Source of the DNA: Lachnospiraceae bacterium UBA7589 | Lineage (GTDB): Bacteria > Bacillota > Clostridia > Lachnospirales > Lachnospiraceae | Assembly (NCBI GenBank): GCA_002476495.1 | Contig: DLKL01000045.1 | Span: forward strand, 1-33,298 | Direction: 5' to 3' | DNA: 33,298 nt | Shown: positions 22,284 to 30,118 of the stretch, in pieces | Numbering within the stretch: position 1 is the first letter of the stretch | Layout: the number at the start of each line of letters is the position of its first letter | Made by a program: the position numbers and the translations under genes | The notes under the pieces: model-generated | What the model was told of the DNA's origin: nothing | Database searches by the model: none | The model's input: the letters and a program-made list of their open reading frames with translations, nothing else

Positions 22284-22305
22284 ACGTTATGGAGGATTAG
22301 ACAGG

Positions 22306-25236
22306 ATGGAATATATTAATATAAATGCACAAGAGGCAGTCACAAAGCCCGGAGCAGGGTCTGATTTGCAGGGAATCAGGGAGAATACGGCAGGCCGGAC
22401 TGATGAGGCGGGAAAGTCATCCCATGTTTCCTACGAAAGCATAACCGGCTACAGGTATGATAGGAAAAGGAATGACCCGGATTCTACTGTAATGAACAAT
22501 TTTGAGGAATATATAAAAACAAGAAATGAAAGAAACAGGGAAGAAAGGCTGGATGAAGAAAGCCTTAAGGAGCAGGAAAAGGAGGCTGCAGAGGAGATAG
22601 CCAGAACCATAAGCAGTGATGAAATGCAACGGCTTGCCCGGATGGGTATTGACGTTACTTCTGCCGGATTTACACAAATAATGGGGATAGTCGATTCCAT
22701 CAGATTAGAGGAACACAGAATGAAAATGGACCGTATTATCTCAAAATCAGATGAGTATGAACCGGAGGAGCCGGTAAGAAATGAGGCAAAGCCGGATATG
22801 CCGCAAAATCATGAAAAAGGCGACAGCTTTGTAATGACAGAAAACGAGCTGGCATACATAATACGGAACAAAGAAAACCTTTCTGCCGAGAGCATATATA
22901 AGGCTCATTTCAGTGGATGTGTATCTAATGAGCAGGACGTTCCCGGGGATGTATTTGAAAAAGTGCGTTCCCAGATTGACAATATTTTATCCCAGGCAGG
23001 CTTGCTGAATAATGAGAAGGCTCTGGAGGGAGCAGGATTCCTTATGAAGAACAAGCTTCCTGTTACTACCGATAATATAAGGCTTTATATGGAATATGAC
23101 AATACTTGTCTGGACAAGGCAATAGAGGATGTGGATTTTAACACGGCTGCACAAAAGGATTATGTCAACCTTGGAGAAAAGCTCAGCAGGGAAGTTATGA
23201 TGCTTAATCCTGATATGATAGATTATATTGTGGAGGACAACAGGGAGGTCACCATAGCTGCCATAAAGGAGTATGGCAGTTATCCGGACAAATATAATTA
23301 TGTGTTGTCAGGGAAAAAGGAGAATAATCTGAAAACCCTTACAGCAAGGAGACAGCTTGAGGAAATAAGACTGTCAATGACAAGCAGTGTGGCTGCAAGA
23401 TTGCTGAAATGGGATATTAATATTGATACCAGAGAGCTTTCTTCCCTGGTGTCAACCTTAAAAAAACTGGAAAATAAAGCAATCAGAGGAATTCTGGATA
23501 AGGAGAATGTAGAGCCCACAGAGGATAATATAAACCTTTATCAGGAGGCTGCCGGTAAAATACAGGGAATAGGGGAGCTTAATGCCGGGGCTGTGGCGGC
23601 ACCACTTGGTGGTTTAACCTTTACGGTAAATTCATTATATGAGTGGAATGATAAATTAAATGAAGCCCGGAGCGAATTCCCAAAAGCTGTTGCCACATAT
23701 GAAAGTGTGGGGACTTCTCCGAGAGGCGATTTGGGTGATTCAATATATAAGGCGTTTGGAAATATTAAGGATATACTCGAAGAAATGGAGCTTCCTTTTA
23801 CAGAGGAAAATCAAAGGGCAGTAAGAATTCTTGGATATAATTCAATGGAAATAAGCAAAGAAAATATAGAACAGGTCGGTAATTATGACAAACAGGTAAC
23901 ACAGCTCATGGAAACCTTTTATCCTGAAAGCGTATTGTCTCTCATAAAAGATGGAGTTAATCCTTTGGATGTACCGATTGACCGGTTAAACCGGATTATA
24001 TTGTCCAGGAATAACAGCAAGGGTATAAAGGATGTGGACAATTTTGCCACATATCTCAGAGATATGGAAAAGCAGGGAGCTGTGTCCCGGGAGGAGAGAG
24101 AAAGCTATATCGGAATTTTCAGGGTAATGGATAAGCTGGCAAAGTCCGGTGACAGAGAAGCCGGTTACATTTTTTCCACAGGACAGAGGCTCACCCTGAG
24201 GAATATTATCTCGGCAATGAGAAGTAAAAAGGCAGCAGGACTTGATATAAGTATAGACGAACGGTTTGGATTTACGGTCTTTGCTGAAAAAAAAGGCAAG
24301 GACATGGAAAAGCAGATAGAAAAAGGCTTTGAAGTAACTGACGGCTTTGAAGTAGATGATAAGGCTTCTTATATAAGAGCTGCAGCAGAGGCAGATTCCG
24401 AAATATGGGATTATATTGAGGAGCAAAATATTGCCGCTGCCGGAGTAAATATTAAGGCTGTGGAAAATATGCTGAAAAATCAGGGAGGAATCTATGACCT
24501 TGTATATGATATCGTAAGCAGGCTCAGATTCAGAATGAAGGATAAGGATGAACATATTGACGAGGAGACGGAAAATATGACAGATTCCCTGAGGGGAGAT
24601 GAGATTACCCTGCCTTTTGCTCCCGAAAGTATTTTGGAGAGTCTTGCCGGAAGTGAGGAAATGAGCATGAAATATGACGATTTAAGAAATCGTCTTATGG
24701 AGCTTATGTATAGCAGTGGAGTAAGCCGCTCCCTGACCGGGATGGATATATCTGCTATAAAGACAGCCGCTGCCGGTCTGGGAATCCTGAGCACACAGGC
24801 AAAAAGCAGCAAATATTCTATCCCGGTTTCCACAGGAGAAGGGATAAGAATAGTCAATCTATCCATAAGGGAGGAAGGGGCTGGAGCAGGTCTTATTGAG
24901 ATTTCCATGGATGGAGGAGAGTACGGAAGAATACGTGGCAGACTGGAGCTTAGAGCCGGGGAGGAAATGAGCCCTGAGGGATATATTGTTTCCGATACAG
25001 GAGAGGGAAACTATTATCTTGATAAAAAGGCAGATGAGCTTACCGGTGCCTTAAAGAAGGATGGTTACGAAACAGCATATATGAGTATAGGTAAAATGCC
25101 GTTAAATACCGATCATCTTAAGGATGTCCCGGCAGATGTGGGTAATAAAAAGGTAGAAAATGTGAAATTATACAATCTGTCCGTTATCGTTATAAAAGCT
25201 ATATCAGGCATGATGAATGAAGATATAAAGGGTTAA
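22306..25236 (+). CDS. Large flagellar-cluster protein with FliK-like C-terminus
   Basis: A 976-residue, mostly helical cytoplasmic protein without signal or membrane segments, starting at ATG with GGAGG 10 bases upstream. A helical motif recurs: LSAESIYKAHF (about 192), LPVTTDNIRLYMEY (about 248), VEPTEDNINLYQEA (about 402), LPFTEENQRAVRI (about 496), as PTxENIxLY-like modules. The last 110 residues (LIEISMDGGEYGRIRGRLEL, then YLDKKADELTGALKKDGY) have the look of the FliK/Flg_hook C-terminal domain. I think it belongs to the DUF6240 group of Lachnospiraceae proteins, from memory. Its sigma-28 promoter and position before flagellin argue for a flagellar role such as hook length control or a chaperone; this is not shown. 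Confidence 0.7.
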   Translation: MEYININAQEAVTKPGAGSDLQGIRENTAGRTDEAGKSSHVSYESITGYRYDRKRNDPDSTVMNNFEEYIKTRNERNREERLDEESLKEQEKEAAEEIARTISSDEMQRLARMGIDVTSAGFTQIMGIVDSIRLEEHRMKMDRIISKSDEYEPEEPVRNEAKPDMPQNHEKGDSFVMTENELAYIIRNKENLSAESIYKAHFSGCVSNEQDVPGDVFEKVRSQIDNILSQAGLLNNEKALEGAGFLMKNKLPVTTDNIRLYMEYDNTCLDKAIEDVDFNTAAQKDYVNLGEKLSREVMMLNPDMIDYIVEDNREVTIAAIKEYGSYPDKYNYVLSGKKENNLKTLTARRQLEEIRLSMTSSVAARLLKWDINIDTRELSSLVSTLKKLENKAIRGILDKENVEPTEDNINLYQEAAGKIQGIGELNAGAVAAPLGGLTFTVNSLYEWNDKLNEARSEFPKAVATYESVGTSPRGDLGDSIYKAFGNIKDILEEMELPFTEENQRAVRILGYNSMEISKENIEQVGNYDKQVTQLMETFYPESVLSLIKDGVNPLDVPIDRLNRIILSRNNSKGIKDVDNFATYLRDMEKQGAVSREERESYIGIFRVMDKLAKSGDREAGYIFSTGQRLTLRNIISAMRSKKAAGLDISIDERFGFTVFAEKKGKDMEKQIEKGFEVTDGFEVDDKASYIRAAAEADSEIWDYIEEQNIAAAGVNIKAVENMLKNQGGIYDLVYDIVSRLRFRMKDKDEHIDEETENMTDSLRGDEITLPFAPESILESLAGSEEMSMKYDDLRNRLMELMYSSGVSRSLTGMDISAIKTAAAGLGILSTQAKSSKYSIPVSTGEGIRIVNLSIREEGAGAGLIEISMDGGEYGRIRGRLELRAGEEMSPEGYIVSDTGEGNYYLDKKADELTGALKKDGYETAYMSIGKMPLNTDHLKDVPADVGNKKVENVKLYNLSVIVIKAISGMMNEDIKG

Positions 25237-25260
25237 GCCGAAAAGACTTTTCTCCGATAA
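25233..25260 (+). promoter_or_regulatory. Sigma-28 promoter of flagellin
   Basis: TTAAG (25233-25237), 15 bases, TCCGATAA (25253-25260). Again the -35 overlaps the stop codon of the preceding gene (25234-25236). The start codon follows 25 bases later, preceded by AGGAGG. Confidence 0.85.
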
Positions 25261-25285
25261 ATGTAAATATAGGAGGTACGATTTT

Positions 25286-26701
25286 ATGAGAATTAATCAC
25301 AATGCCATTGCACTGAATGCAAGTGATCATTTTGCAAAAATAAATGATAATATCGCCAAATCCATGGAGAGACTTTCTTCGGGAACAAGAATAACAAGTC
25401 CGGCAGATGATGCCGCAGGTCTTGCTATTTCTACTAAGCTTAGTGCCCAGATCAGGGGGCTTGACAGAGCATCCCTTAATTCAAATGACGGAAGCTCGGT
25501 TATCCAGTCAGCAGAGGGTGGTTTGAATGAAATACACTCAATATTGAGACGAATGAGAGAGCTTTCTGTTAAGGCTGCCAACGATGTATATTCAGAAGAT
25601 GAGCGGGATGCTATACAGGAGGAGATAGACAGTCTGGCAGCAGAAATTGATCAGATTGTGGATACTACAGCATTTAATGACCAGAAGCTCTTAAACGGTA
25701 ACCTGAACAGACGTACAATGTCCAGCAATTTTGACATTAAAACTACATATATCTCAGAGGAAGTAGAGCTTGGTCTCTATGAGCTCTCTGTGACCACAGT
25801 AGCTACAAGGGCTACATATACAACAGGCTTTTCCTATTCGGCGGGAACAGTCAGTGCTGTCCAGGCAGGAAATATAGAGATAAATGGCTTTAGCGTTGAA
25901 ATTACAGAGGGAATGAGTATGGAGGAGGTATATGGTGAACTCCAGACCCATCTGTCCAAAATCGGCATAGATGTCATTTCATCAGGAGACGGAGGTGCTA
26001 CTGAAGAGAAATTTGCAGACGGAGCGCCTGTTATATTCAGAAGCAAGGAATATGGTTCGTTGCAGAAGATTGAAATAAAGGTTGCTAATGCTGAGCTTGC
26101 GGGAATGCTTGGAATTAACAACGGTGATGTAACCTATGGTACTGACTGTGAGGCAAAGCTCAATGTAACTGATAAGGGATTTTCCAATACAGCCAGTGTT
26201 ACTACAGAAGGAAACAATGTTTACATCGTGGACAGAAGTGGATTTGAAATGAACGTAACCTGTCAGCCGGGAACAAAGGGAGACAGTGTTATCGAGGTGC
26301 TTAGTGCCGGACCTATGGTTATTCAGACCGGAGCGAATTCAGGGGAGCAGCTGGAGCTTGATATACCGCCTCTTGATTCAAAGATGCTGGGTGTGTCTGA
26401 CCTGATAATGTATACGCACCGGTACGCTGGAGATGCTATAGCAGCCATAGATAAGGCGATAGAGAGTGTTTCGGCAGTAAGGTCCAAGCTGGGTGCTTAT
26501 CAGAACAGACTGGAGGATATATATGATACTCTTGAAATCCAGCAGGAGAGTGTAACGGCAGCATATTCCCGTATAATGGATACTGATATGGCAGAGGAGA
26601 TGACTAATTATACCCAGCAGGATGTTTTGTCCCAGGTATCAATTTCTATGATGAAAAGGGCCAACGAAAGACCGGAGTCTATCCTGCAGCTTTTGCAATA
26701 G
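25286..26701 (+). CDS. fliC: Flagellin
   Basis: A 471-residue filament subunit exported by the flagellar type III system. The conserved N-terminal D0/D1 region is clear (MRINHNAIALNA, RLSSGTRITSPADDAAGLAIS, LRRMRELSVKAAN), as is the C-terminal helix (AYQNRLEDIYD, NYTQQDVLSQVSISMM, ESILQLLQ). The central region (about residues 150-370) is variable and beta-rich, as expected for surface-exposed D2/D3. The LRRMRELSVKAAN segment aligns with the TLR5-recognition helix of other flagellins. It is driven by a sigma-28 promoter and linked to fliS 10 bases downstream. Confidence 0.97.
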   Translation: MRINHNAIALNASDHFAKINDNIAKSMERLSSGTRITSPADDAAGLAISTKLSAQIRGLDRASLNSNDGSSVIQSAEGGLNEIHSILRRMRELSVKAANDVYSEDERDAIQEEIDSLAAEIDQIVDTTAFNDQKLLNGNLNRRTMSSNFDIKTTYISEEVELGLYELSVTTVATRATYTTGFSYSAGTVSAVQAGNIEINGFSVEITEGMSMEEVYGELQTHLSKIGIDVISSGDGGATEEKFADGAPVIFRSKEYGSLQKIEIKVANAELAGMLGINNGDVTYGTDCEAKLNVTDKGFSNTASVTTEGNNVYIVDRSGFEMNVTCQPGTKGDSVIEVLSAGPMVIQTGANSGEQLELDIPPLDSKMLGVSDLIMYTHRYAGDAIAAIDKAIESVSAVRSKLGAYQNRLEDIYDTLEIQQESVTAAYSRIMDTDMAEEMTNYTQQDVLSQVSISMMKRANERPESILQLLQ

Positions 26702-26711
26702 GGAGGAGCCT

Positions 26712-27191
26712 ATGACAAGGGAACAGATACAGGAATTTACACTGAAAACAACCCAGGCGAATCATAGCGGTCTTATACTTATCCTTGCGGATATGGACAG
26801 AATATATGTGGAGGATGCCATAAAGGCGTATGACGAAGGAGATATTCAGGGATACAACAAAAACCTTGAGCTGGGGAGGCGTACCCATAATGAGTTAATG
26901 AGCGCGCTTAATCCGGAGGACCAGATGGGAAGAAGGGTTCTAAAAATGCTTCGGTATGTGTATGGCTGTATGAATATGTCAAAAATCAGGCAGAAGCCTG
27001 AAGAACTGGATTCCTGTCTTGATGTAATGGAAAGGCTGCAGGGAATTTTCCTTCATTTGCACAGTCTTGATAAGGAGGAACCGGTCATGAAAAACACCCA
27101 TAAGGTTTATGCGGGGCTTACATACGGAAAGGGCATTTTGACAGAGAGCCTGGACAATGCTGATTACAGCAACAGGGGTTTTTCCGTATAA
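26712..27191 (+). CDS. fliS: Flagellar chaperone FliS-like protein
   Basis: A 159-residue helical protein that should bind the C-terminal helix of flagellin and keep it monomeric before export. The order of helices and motifs (GLILILADMDRIYVEDAI, GYNKNLELGRRTHNELMSAL, RVLKMLRYVYGCMN, ELDSCLDVMERLQGIF) is that of FliS. It is longer than the usual 125-135 residues: a tail with YAGLTYGKGILTE and NRGFSV follows. The start ATG is 10 bases after the flagellin stop with GGAGGA between, so the two genes form one transcript ended by a strong hairpin. Confidence 0.85.
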   Translation: MTREQIQEFTLKTTQANHSGLILILADMDRIYVEDAIKAYDEGDIQGYNKNLELGRRTHNELMSALNPEDQMGRRVLKMLRYVYGCMNMSKIRQKPEELDSCLDVMERLQGIFLHLHSLDKEEPVMKNTHKVYAGLTYGKGILTESLDNADYSNRGFSV

Positions 27192-27251
27192 TATGCTGAA
27201 GCAGGATAACGGCAGACTTTGGAAGTAATATGTAACATGGTCTTGTAATGT

Positions 27252-27292
27252 AATGGAATTTGTCATAGAATATATGACAGATTCCATTTTAT
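27252..27292 (+). terminator. Terminator of the flagellin-fliS transcript
   Basis: AATGGAAT-T-TGTCATA (27252-27267) pairs with TATGACA-G-ATTCCATT (27273-27288), 15 Watson-Crick pairs plus one U-G wobble around a 5-base loop, followed by TTATAT. Confidence 0.8.
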
Positions 27293-27380
27293 ATATGTCG
27301 GTTGTCAGGGAAGCTGCCTGTACAATCGGCATATAGAATGAATAAATTATGTTTGTGAGCAGAAAAGGAGATATATGTAT

Positions 27381-27797
27381 ATGAAGAAGGACGATTGTAT
27401 ATTTTGTAAGATTGCATCCGGGGAAATTCCGTCAGCAACAATATATGAGGATGATACAATAAAAGCATTTCTTGATGTTGCACCGGCAGGTAAGGGACAT
27501 GCCCTTATAATAACAAAGGAGCATTATGATAATATATTCCGGCTGGATAAAGAAACTGCGGGAAAGGTATTCGCATTTGCAACTGATCTGGCGAAGGCTG
27601 TAAAAAAGGAAACAAATTGTCCGGGTATGAATGTTGTTCAGAATAATGGGCAGGTTGCCGGGCAGACTGTAAATCATTTTCACCTCCATCTTATACCAAG
27701 ATTTCCGGAGGATGAGGTCAAGGTTACCTGGAAGCAGGGTGACACTGTTCCTGAGGAACAGAATGCTTTGGCAGAGGAAATTAGAAAGGGTTTATAG
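27381..27797 (+). CDS. HIT family nucleotide hydrolase (Hint-like)
   Basis: A 138-residue histidine-triad protein. CIFCKIASGEIP at the start with its CxxC pair and the active-site triad HFHLHLIPR at about residues 97-105 are diagnostic of the Hint/PKCI branch, which cleaves adenosine phosphoramidates and releases AMP. An ATG also exists at 27375; AAAGGAG (27364-27370) lies 10 bases before 27381 and only 4 before 27375, so 27381 is preferred. It overlaps nothing and is followed after 7 bases by the MATE gene, with which it probably forms an operon. Confidence 0.95.
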   Translation: MKKDDCIFCKIASGEIPSATIYEDDTIKAFLDVAPAGKGHALIITKEHYDNIFRLDKETAGKVFAFATDLAKAVKKETNCPGMNVVQNNGQVAGQTVNHFHLHLIPRFPEDEVKVTWKQGDTVPEEQNALAEEIRKGL

Positions 27798-27804
27798 TTG
27801 ACTT

Positions 27805-29166
27805 ATGAAGAAGGAAGGAAATAATATTGAAATATTCAGGGATGCACCGGTACCAAAGGCAGTTATCAGCAATGTAATACCATCTATTATAAGTATGATT
27901 ATGGTTCTGGTTTATAATCTGGCAGATACTGTGTTTATAGGACAGACAAATAATGATTTTATGGTGGCGGCAGTTTCGCTGGTAACACCTGTGTTTCTGC
28001 TTTTTATGGCAGTGGGAATGCTTTTTGGCATAGGTGGAACTTCTTTGATTTCAAGAATGCTGGGAGAAGGAAAAAAAGAGGAGGCAAAGAAGGTTTCCTC
28101 ATTTTGCTATTGGTCCGGACTTGTGGTGGGAATTATATCTATGGTATGTATTTTTGTTCTGGCTGAGCCTATCAGCAGAATGGTAGGAGCCAGTGATGAT
28201 ACTATAGAATATGCCACCAGATATCTTAGGATTGTGGCAATTGGAATACCATTTCTTATAGTGAGCAACTCCTTCAGTAATATAATAAGGTCAGAGGGTA
28301 ATGCCAATATAGCCATGAGAGGTATGGTTGTGGGTAATCTTATTAATATCGTACTGGATCCGATTATGATACTGGCTTTCGGATGGGATGTTGCAGGTGC
28401 AGCTATAGCTACGGTTATCGGTAACGTCTATTCGGCTGTATATTATACAAGGCATGTAAGCTCAAGAAAAAGTCTTTTGTCTGTAAGACTTAAGGATTAT
28501 CAGGCGAGAAACCACATTCTTACAGGGGTTTTTGCAATTGGTATTCCTGCGTCGCTTAATAGCGTTTTAATGAGTGTTTCCAATATAGTTATCAATACCC
28601 TGATGAAAAATTTCGGTGACATGGCCGTAGCGGGGCTTGGTGCAGCCATGAAGGTTAATATGATTGTTGTCATGCTGCTCATCGGTCTTGGAACCGGTGT
28701 ACAGCCCCTTTTGGGATATTGCTTTGGAGCCGGAAACAAAAAAAGATATATGGCAGTATTGAAATTTTCTATAATACTTGCATTGGGGCTGAGTCTTGTT
28801 ATGACTCTGGTATGCTATGTATTTGCCCTGGATCTGGTAGAGATAATATTGGATAATCCGGAAGCATTGGAATATGGAATGAAATTTTCAAGAATTTATA
28901 TCATTTCCGGACCTGTTATGGGGATTTTGTTTGTTATGATTAATGCAATCCAGTCAACCGGAGCAGCCCTTCCGTCATTGATATTGTCTATAAGCAGGCA
29001 GGGACTGTTATATATGCCTATACTGTACATATTTTCCAAGGTGTTTGAAGATGCAAAGATGCTTGCGCTGGCACAGCCGGTAACAGATTATCTCGCAGCA
29101 TTACTGGCAATAATTCTATTTGTAACGTGCTGTCTTGGAAAGTTTAAGAAGCTTTTAACCTGCTAG
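27805..29166 (+). CDS. MATE family multidrug/metabolite efflux transporter
   Basis: A 453-residue integral membrane protein with about 12 hydrophobic segments in two similar halves. LVYNLADTVFIGQ in helix 1, GIGGTSLISRMLGEGK after helix 2, GLGTGVQPLLGYCFGAGNKKR and INAIQSTGAALPSLILSI are typical of MATE (MatE) antiporters, which use Na+ or H+ gradients to expel cationic compounds. The substrate cannot be told. The ATG lies 7 bases after the HIT stop codon and has only a weak, distant AAAGGG site, which suggests translational coupling. Confidence 0.92.
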   Translation: MKKEGNNIEIFRDAPVPKAVISNVIPSIISMIMVLVYNLADTVFIGQTNNDFMVAAVSLVTPVFLLFMAVGMLFGIGGTSLISRMLGEGKKEEAKKVSSFCYWSGLVVGIISMVCIFVLAEPISRMVGASDDTIEYATRYLRIVAIGIPFLIVSNSFSNIIRSEGNANIAMRGMVVGNLINIVLDPIMILAFGWDVAGAAIATVIGNVYSAVYYTRHVSSRKSLLSVRLKDYQARNHILTGVFAIGIPASLNSVLMSVSNIVINTLMKNFGDMAVAGLGAAMKVNMIVVMLLIGLGTGVQPLLGYCFGAGNKKRYMAVLKFSIILALGLSLVMTLVCYVFALDLVEIILDNPEALEYGMKFSRIYIISGPVMGILFVMINAIQSTGAALPSLILSISRQGLLYMPILYIFSKVFEDAKMLALAQPVTDYLAALLAIILFVTCCLGKFKKLLTC

Positions 29167-29247
29167 ACACATATAGGCACCATAGCAGCAGAAGCCTCTT
29201 AAAGTGCGATTAAGCTGCCTTATTGTTTGCGTAAGTGAGGAGTAAAT

Positions 29248-30015
29248 ATGAGGGAAGAATTTCTTGAAGCTCAGAATGAGTTTTCTAATATAAAAAAGGT
29301 TATAGGAGTAATAAGCGGAAAGGGTGGCGTAGGAAAGTCCCTGGTTACATCCCTTCTGGCAGTGCTTTCCCAAAGACACGGAAACCAGACTGCTATATTG
29401 GATGCAGATATTACGGGACCGTCTATACCGGGTACATTTGGTATCAGAGAAAAGGCAAAGTCAAAGGATAAATTTTTATTTCCCATATGCACAGAAACCG
29501 GAATAGAGATTATGTCCATTAATCTGCTGCTGGAGGATGACAAAAGGCCGGTTATATGGAGAGGCCCTGTTATTGCAAAAACAGTGAAGCAATTCTGGAG
29601 TGATGTACTGTGGCAGGACGTGGATATCATGTTTGTTGACTGTCCTCCGGGAACAGGGGATGTTCCACTTACCGTATTTCAATCACTGCCTCTGGATGGT
29701 ATTATAATTGTTACCTCCCCACAGGAGCTGGTTTCCATGATAGTAGGAAAGGCTGTTAAAATGGCTCAGGTAATGGACATACCTATCCTGGGAATAGTGG
29801 AAAATATGTCCTATTTCCTATGCGATAATTGTGGGAAAGAGCATTATATATACGGTGAGAGCCATATAGAGGATATTGCCGGTGAGTATGGAGTAACGAA
29901 TATAGCAAGAATCCCAATAGAAAAACAGCTTAGAGAATGCGTTGACAAGGGAGACGTTGAAAGCTTTACAGGCAATTGGCTGGATACCATTATAGATGTA
30001 ATAGAGAAGGTATGA
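29248..30015 (+). CDS. Mrp/NBP35-type Fe-S cluster carrier ATPase
   Basis: A 255-residue P-loop protein of the Mrp/ApbC/NBP35 family, which carries and transfers [4Fe-4S] clusters to target proteins. The deviant Walker A GKGGVGKS (residues 25-32), ILDADITGPSIP, the switch FVDCPPGTGD, and the cluster-binding CDNC pair (YFLCDNCGKEHYIYG) are all seen. It lacks the N-terminal DUF59/MIP18 domain of longer Mrp proteins. Its neighbour downstream is a protein with several Fe-S sites and an H-cluster domain, so this ATPase may help load it; that link is contextual. A terminator whose loop is the TGA stop codon ends the gene. Confidence 0.93.
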   Translation: MREEFLEAQNEFSNIKKVIGVISGKGGVGKSLVTSLLAVLSQRHGNQTAILDADITGPSIPGTFGIREKAKSKDKFLFPICTETGIEIMSINLLLEDDKRPVIWRGPVIAKTVKQFWSDVLWQDVDIMFVDCPPGTGDVPLTVFQSLPLDGIIIVTSPQELVSMIVGKAVKMAQVMDIPILGIVENMSYFLCDNCGKEHYIYGESHIEDIAGEYGVTNIARIPIEKQLRECVDKGDVESFTGNWLDTIIDVIEKV

Positions 30016-30028
30016 TACCTTCTCTTTT
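30003..30028 (+). terminator. Terminator whose loop is the mrp stop codon
   Basis: AGAGAAGGTA (30003-30012) pairs with TACCTTCTCT (30016-30025); the loop is the TGA stop codon (30013-30015), and TTTCT follows. The 3' half of the hairpin lies outside the gene. Confidence 0.8.
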
Positions 30029-30034
30029 CTATGC

Positions 30035-30063
30035 TTTAAAAAATATATAAGTTATGGTACAAT
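30035..30063 (+). promoter_or_regulatory. Probable promoter of the H-cluster sensor gene
   Basis: TTTAAA (30035-30040), a 17-bp spacer and TACAAT (30058-30063), just after the mrp terminator. Confidence 0.5.
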
Positions 30064-30074
30064 CATAGTGTATT

Positions 30075-30089
30075 TGATAATTTTTATCA
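30075..30089. promoter_or_regulatory. Near-consensus Fur-type box in the leader
   Basis: TGATAAT-T-TTTATCA matches the 7-1-7 Fur box (TGATAATnATTATCA) at 13 of 14 informative positions, within a perfect 8-3-8 palindrome (30073-30091). It lies about 12 bases after the -10 element, a repressing position. Fur or PerR could bind it; the window carries a PerR-like gene at 11621. Confidence 0.55.
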
Positions 30090-30118
30090 AAAAATAATTG
30101 GCTGAGGGGGGTAATGTT

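Noticed and set aside
30073..30091. FNR/CRP-type site TTGAT...ATCAA
   Set aside because: The spacing between half-sites is 7 bases, not the 4 of the FNR consensus; the Fur box fits better.
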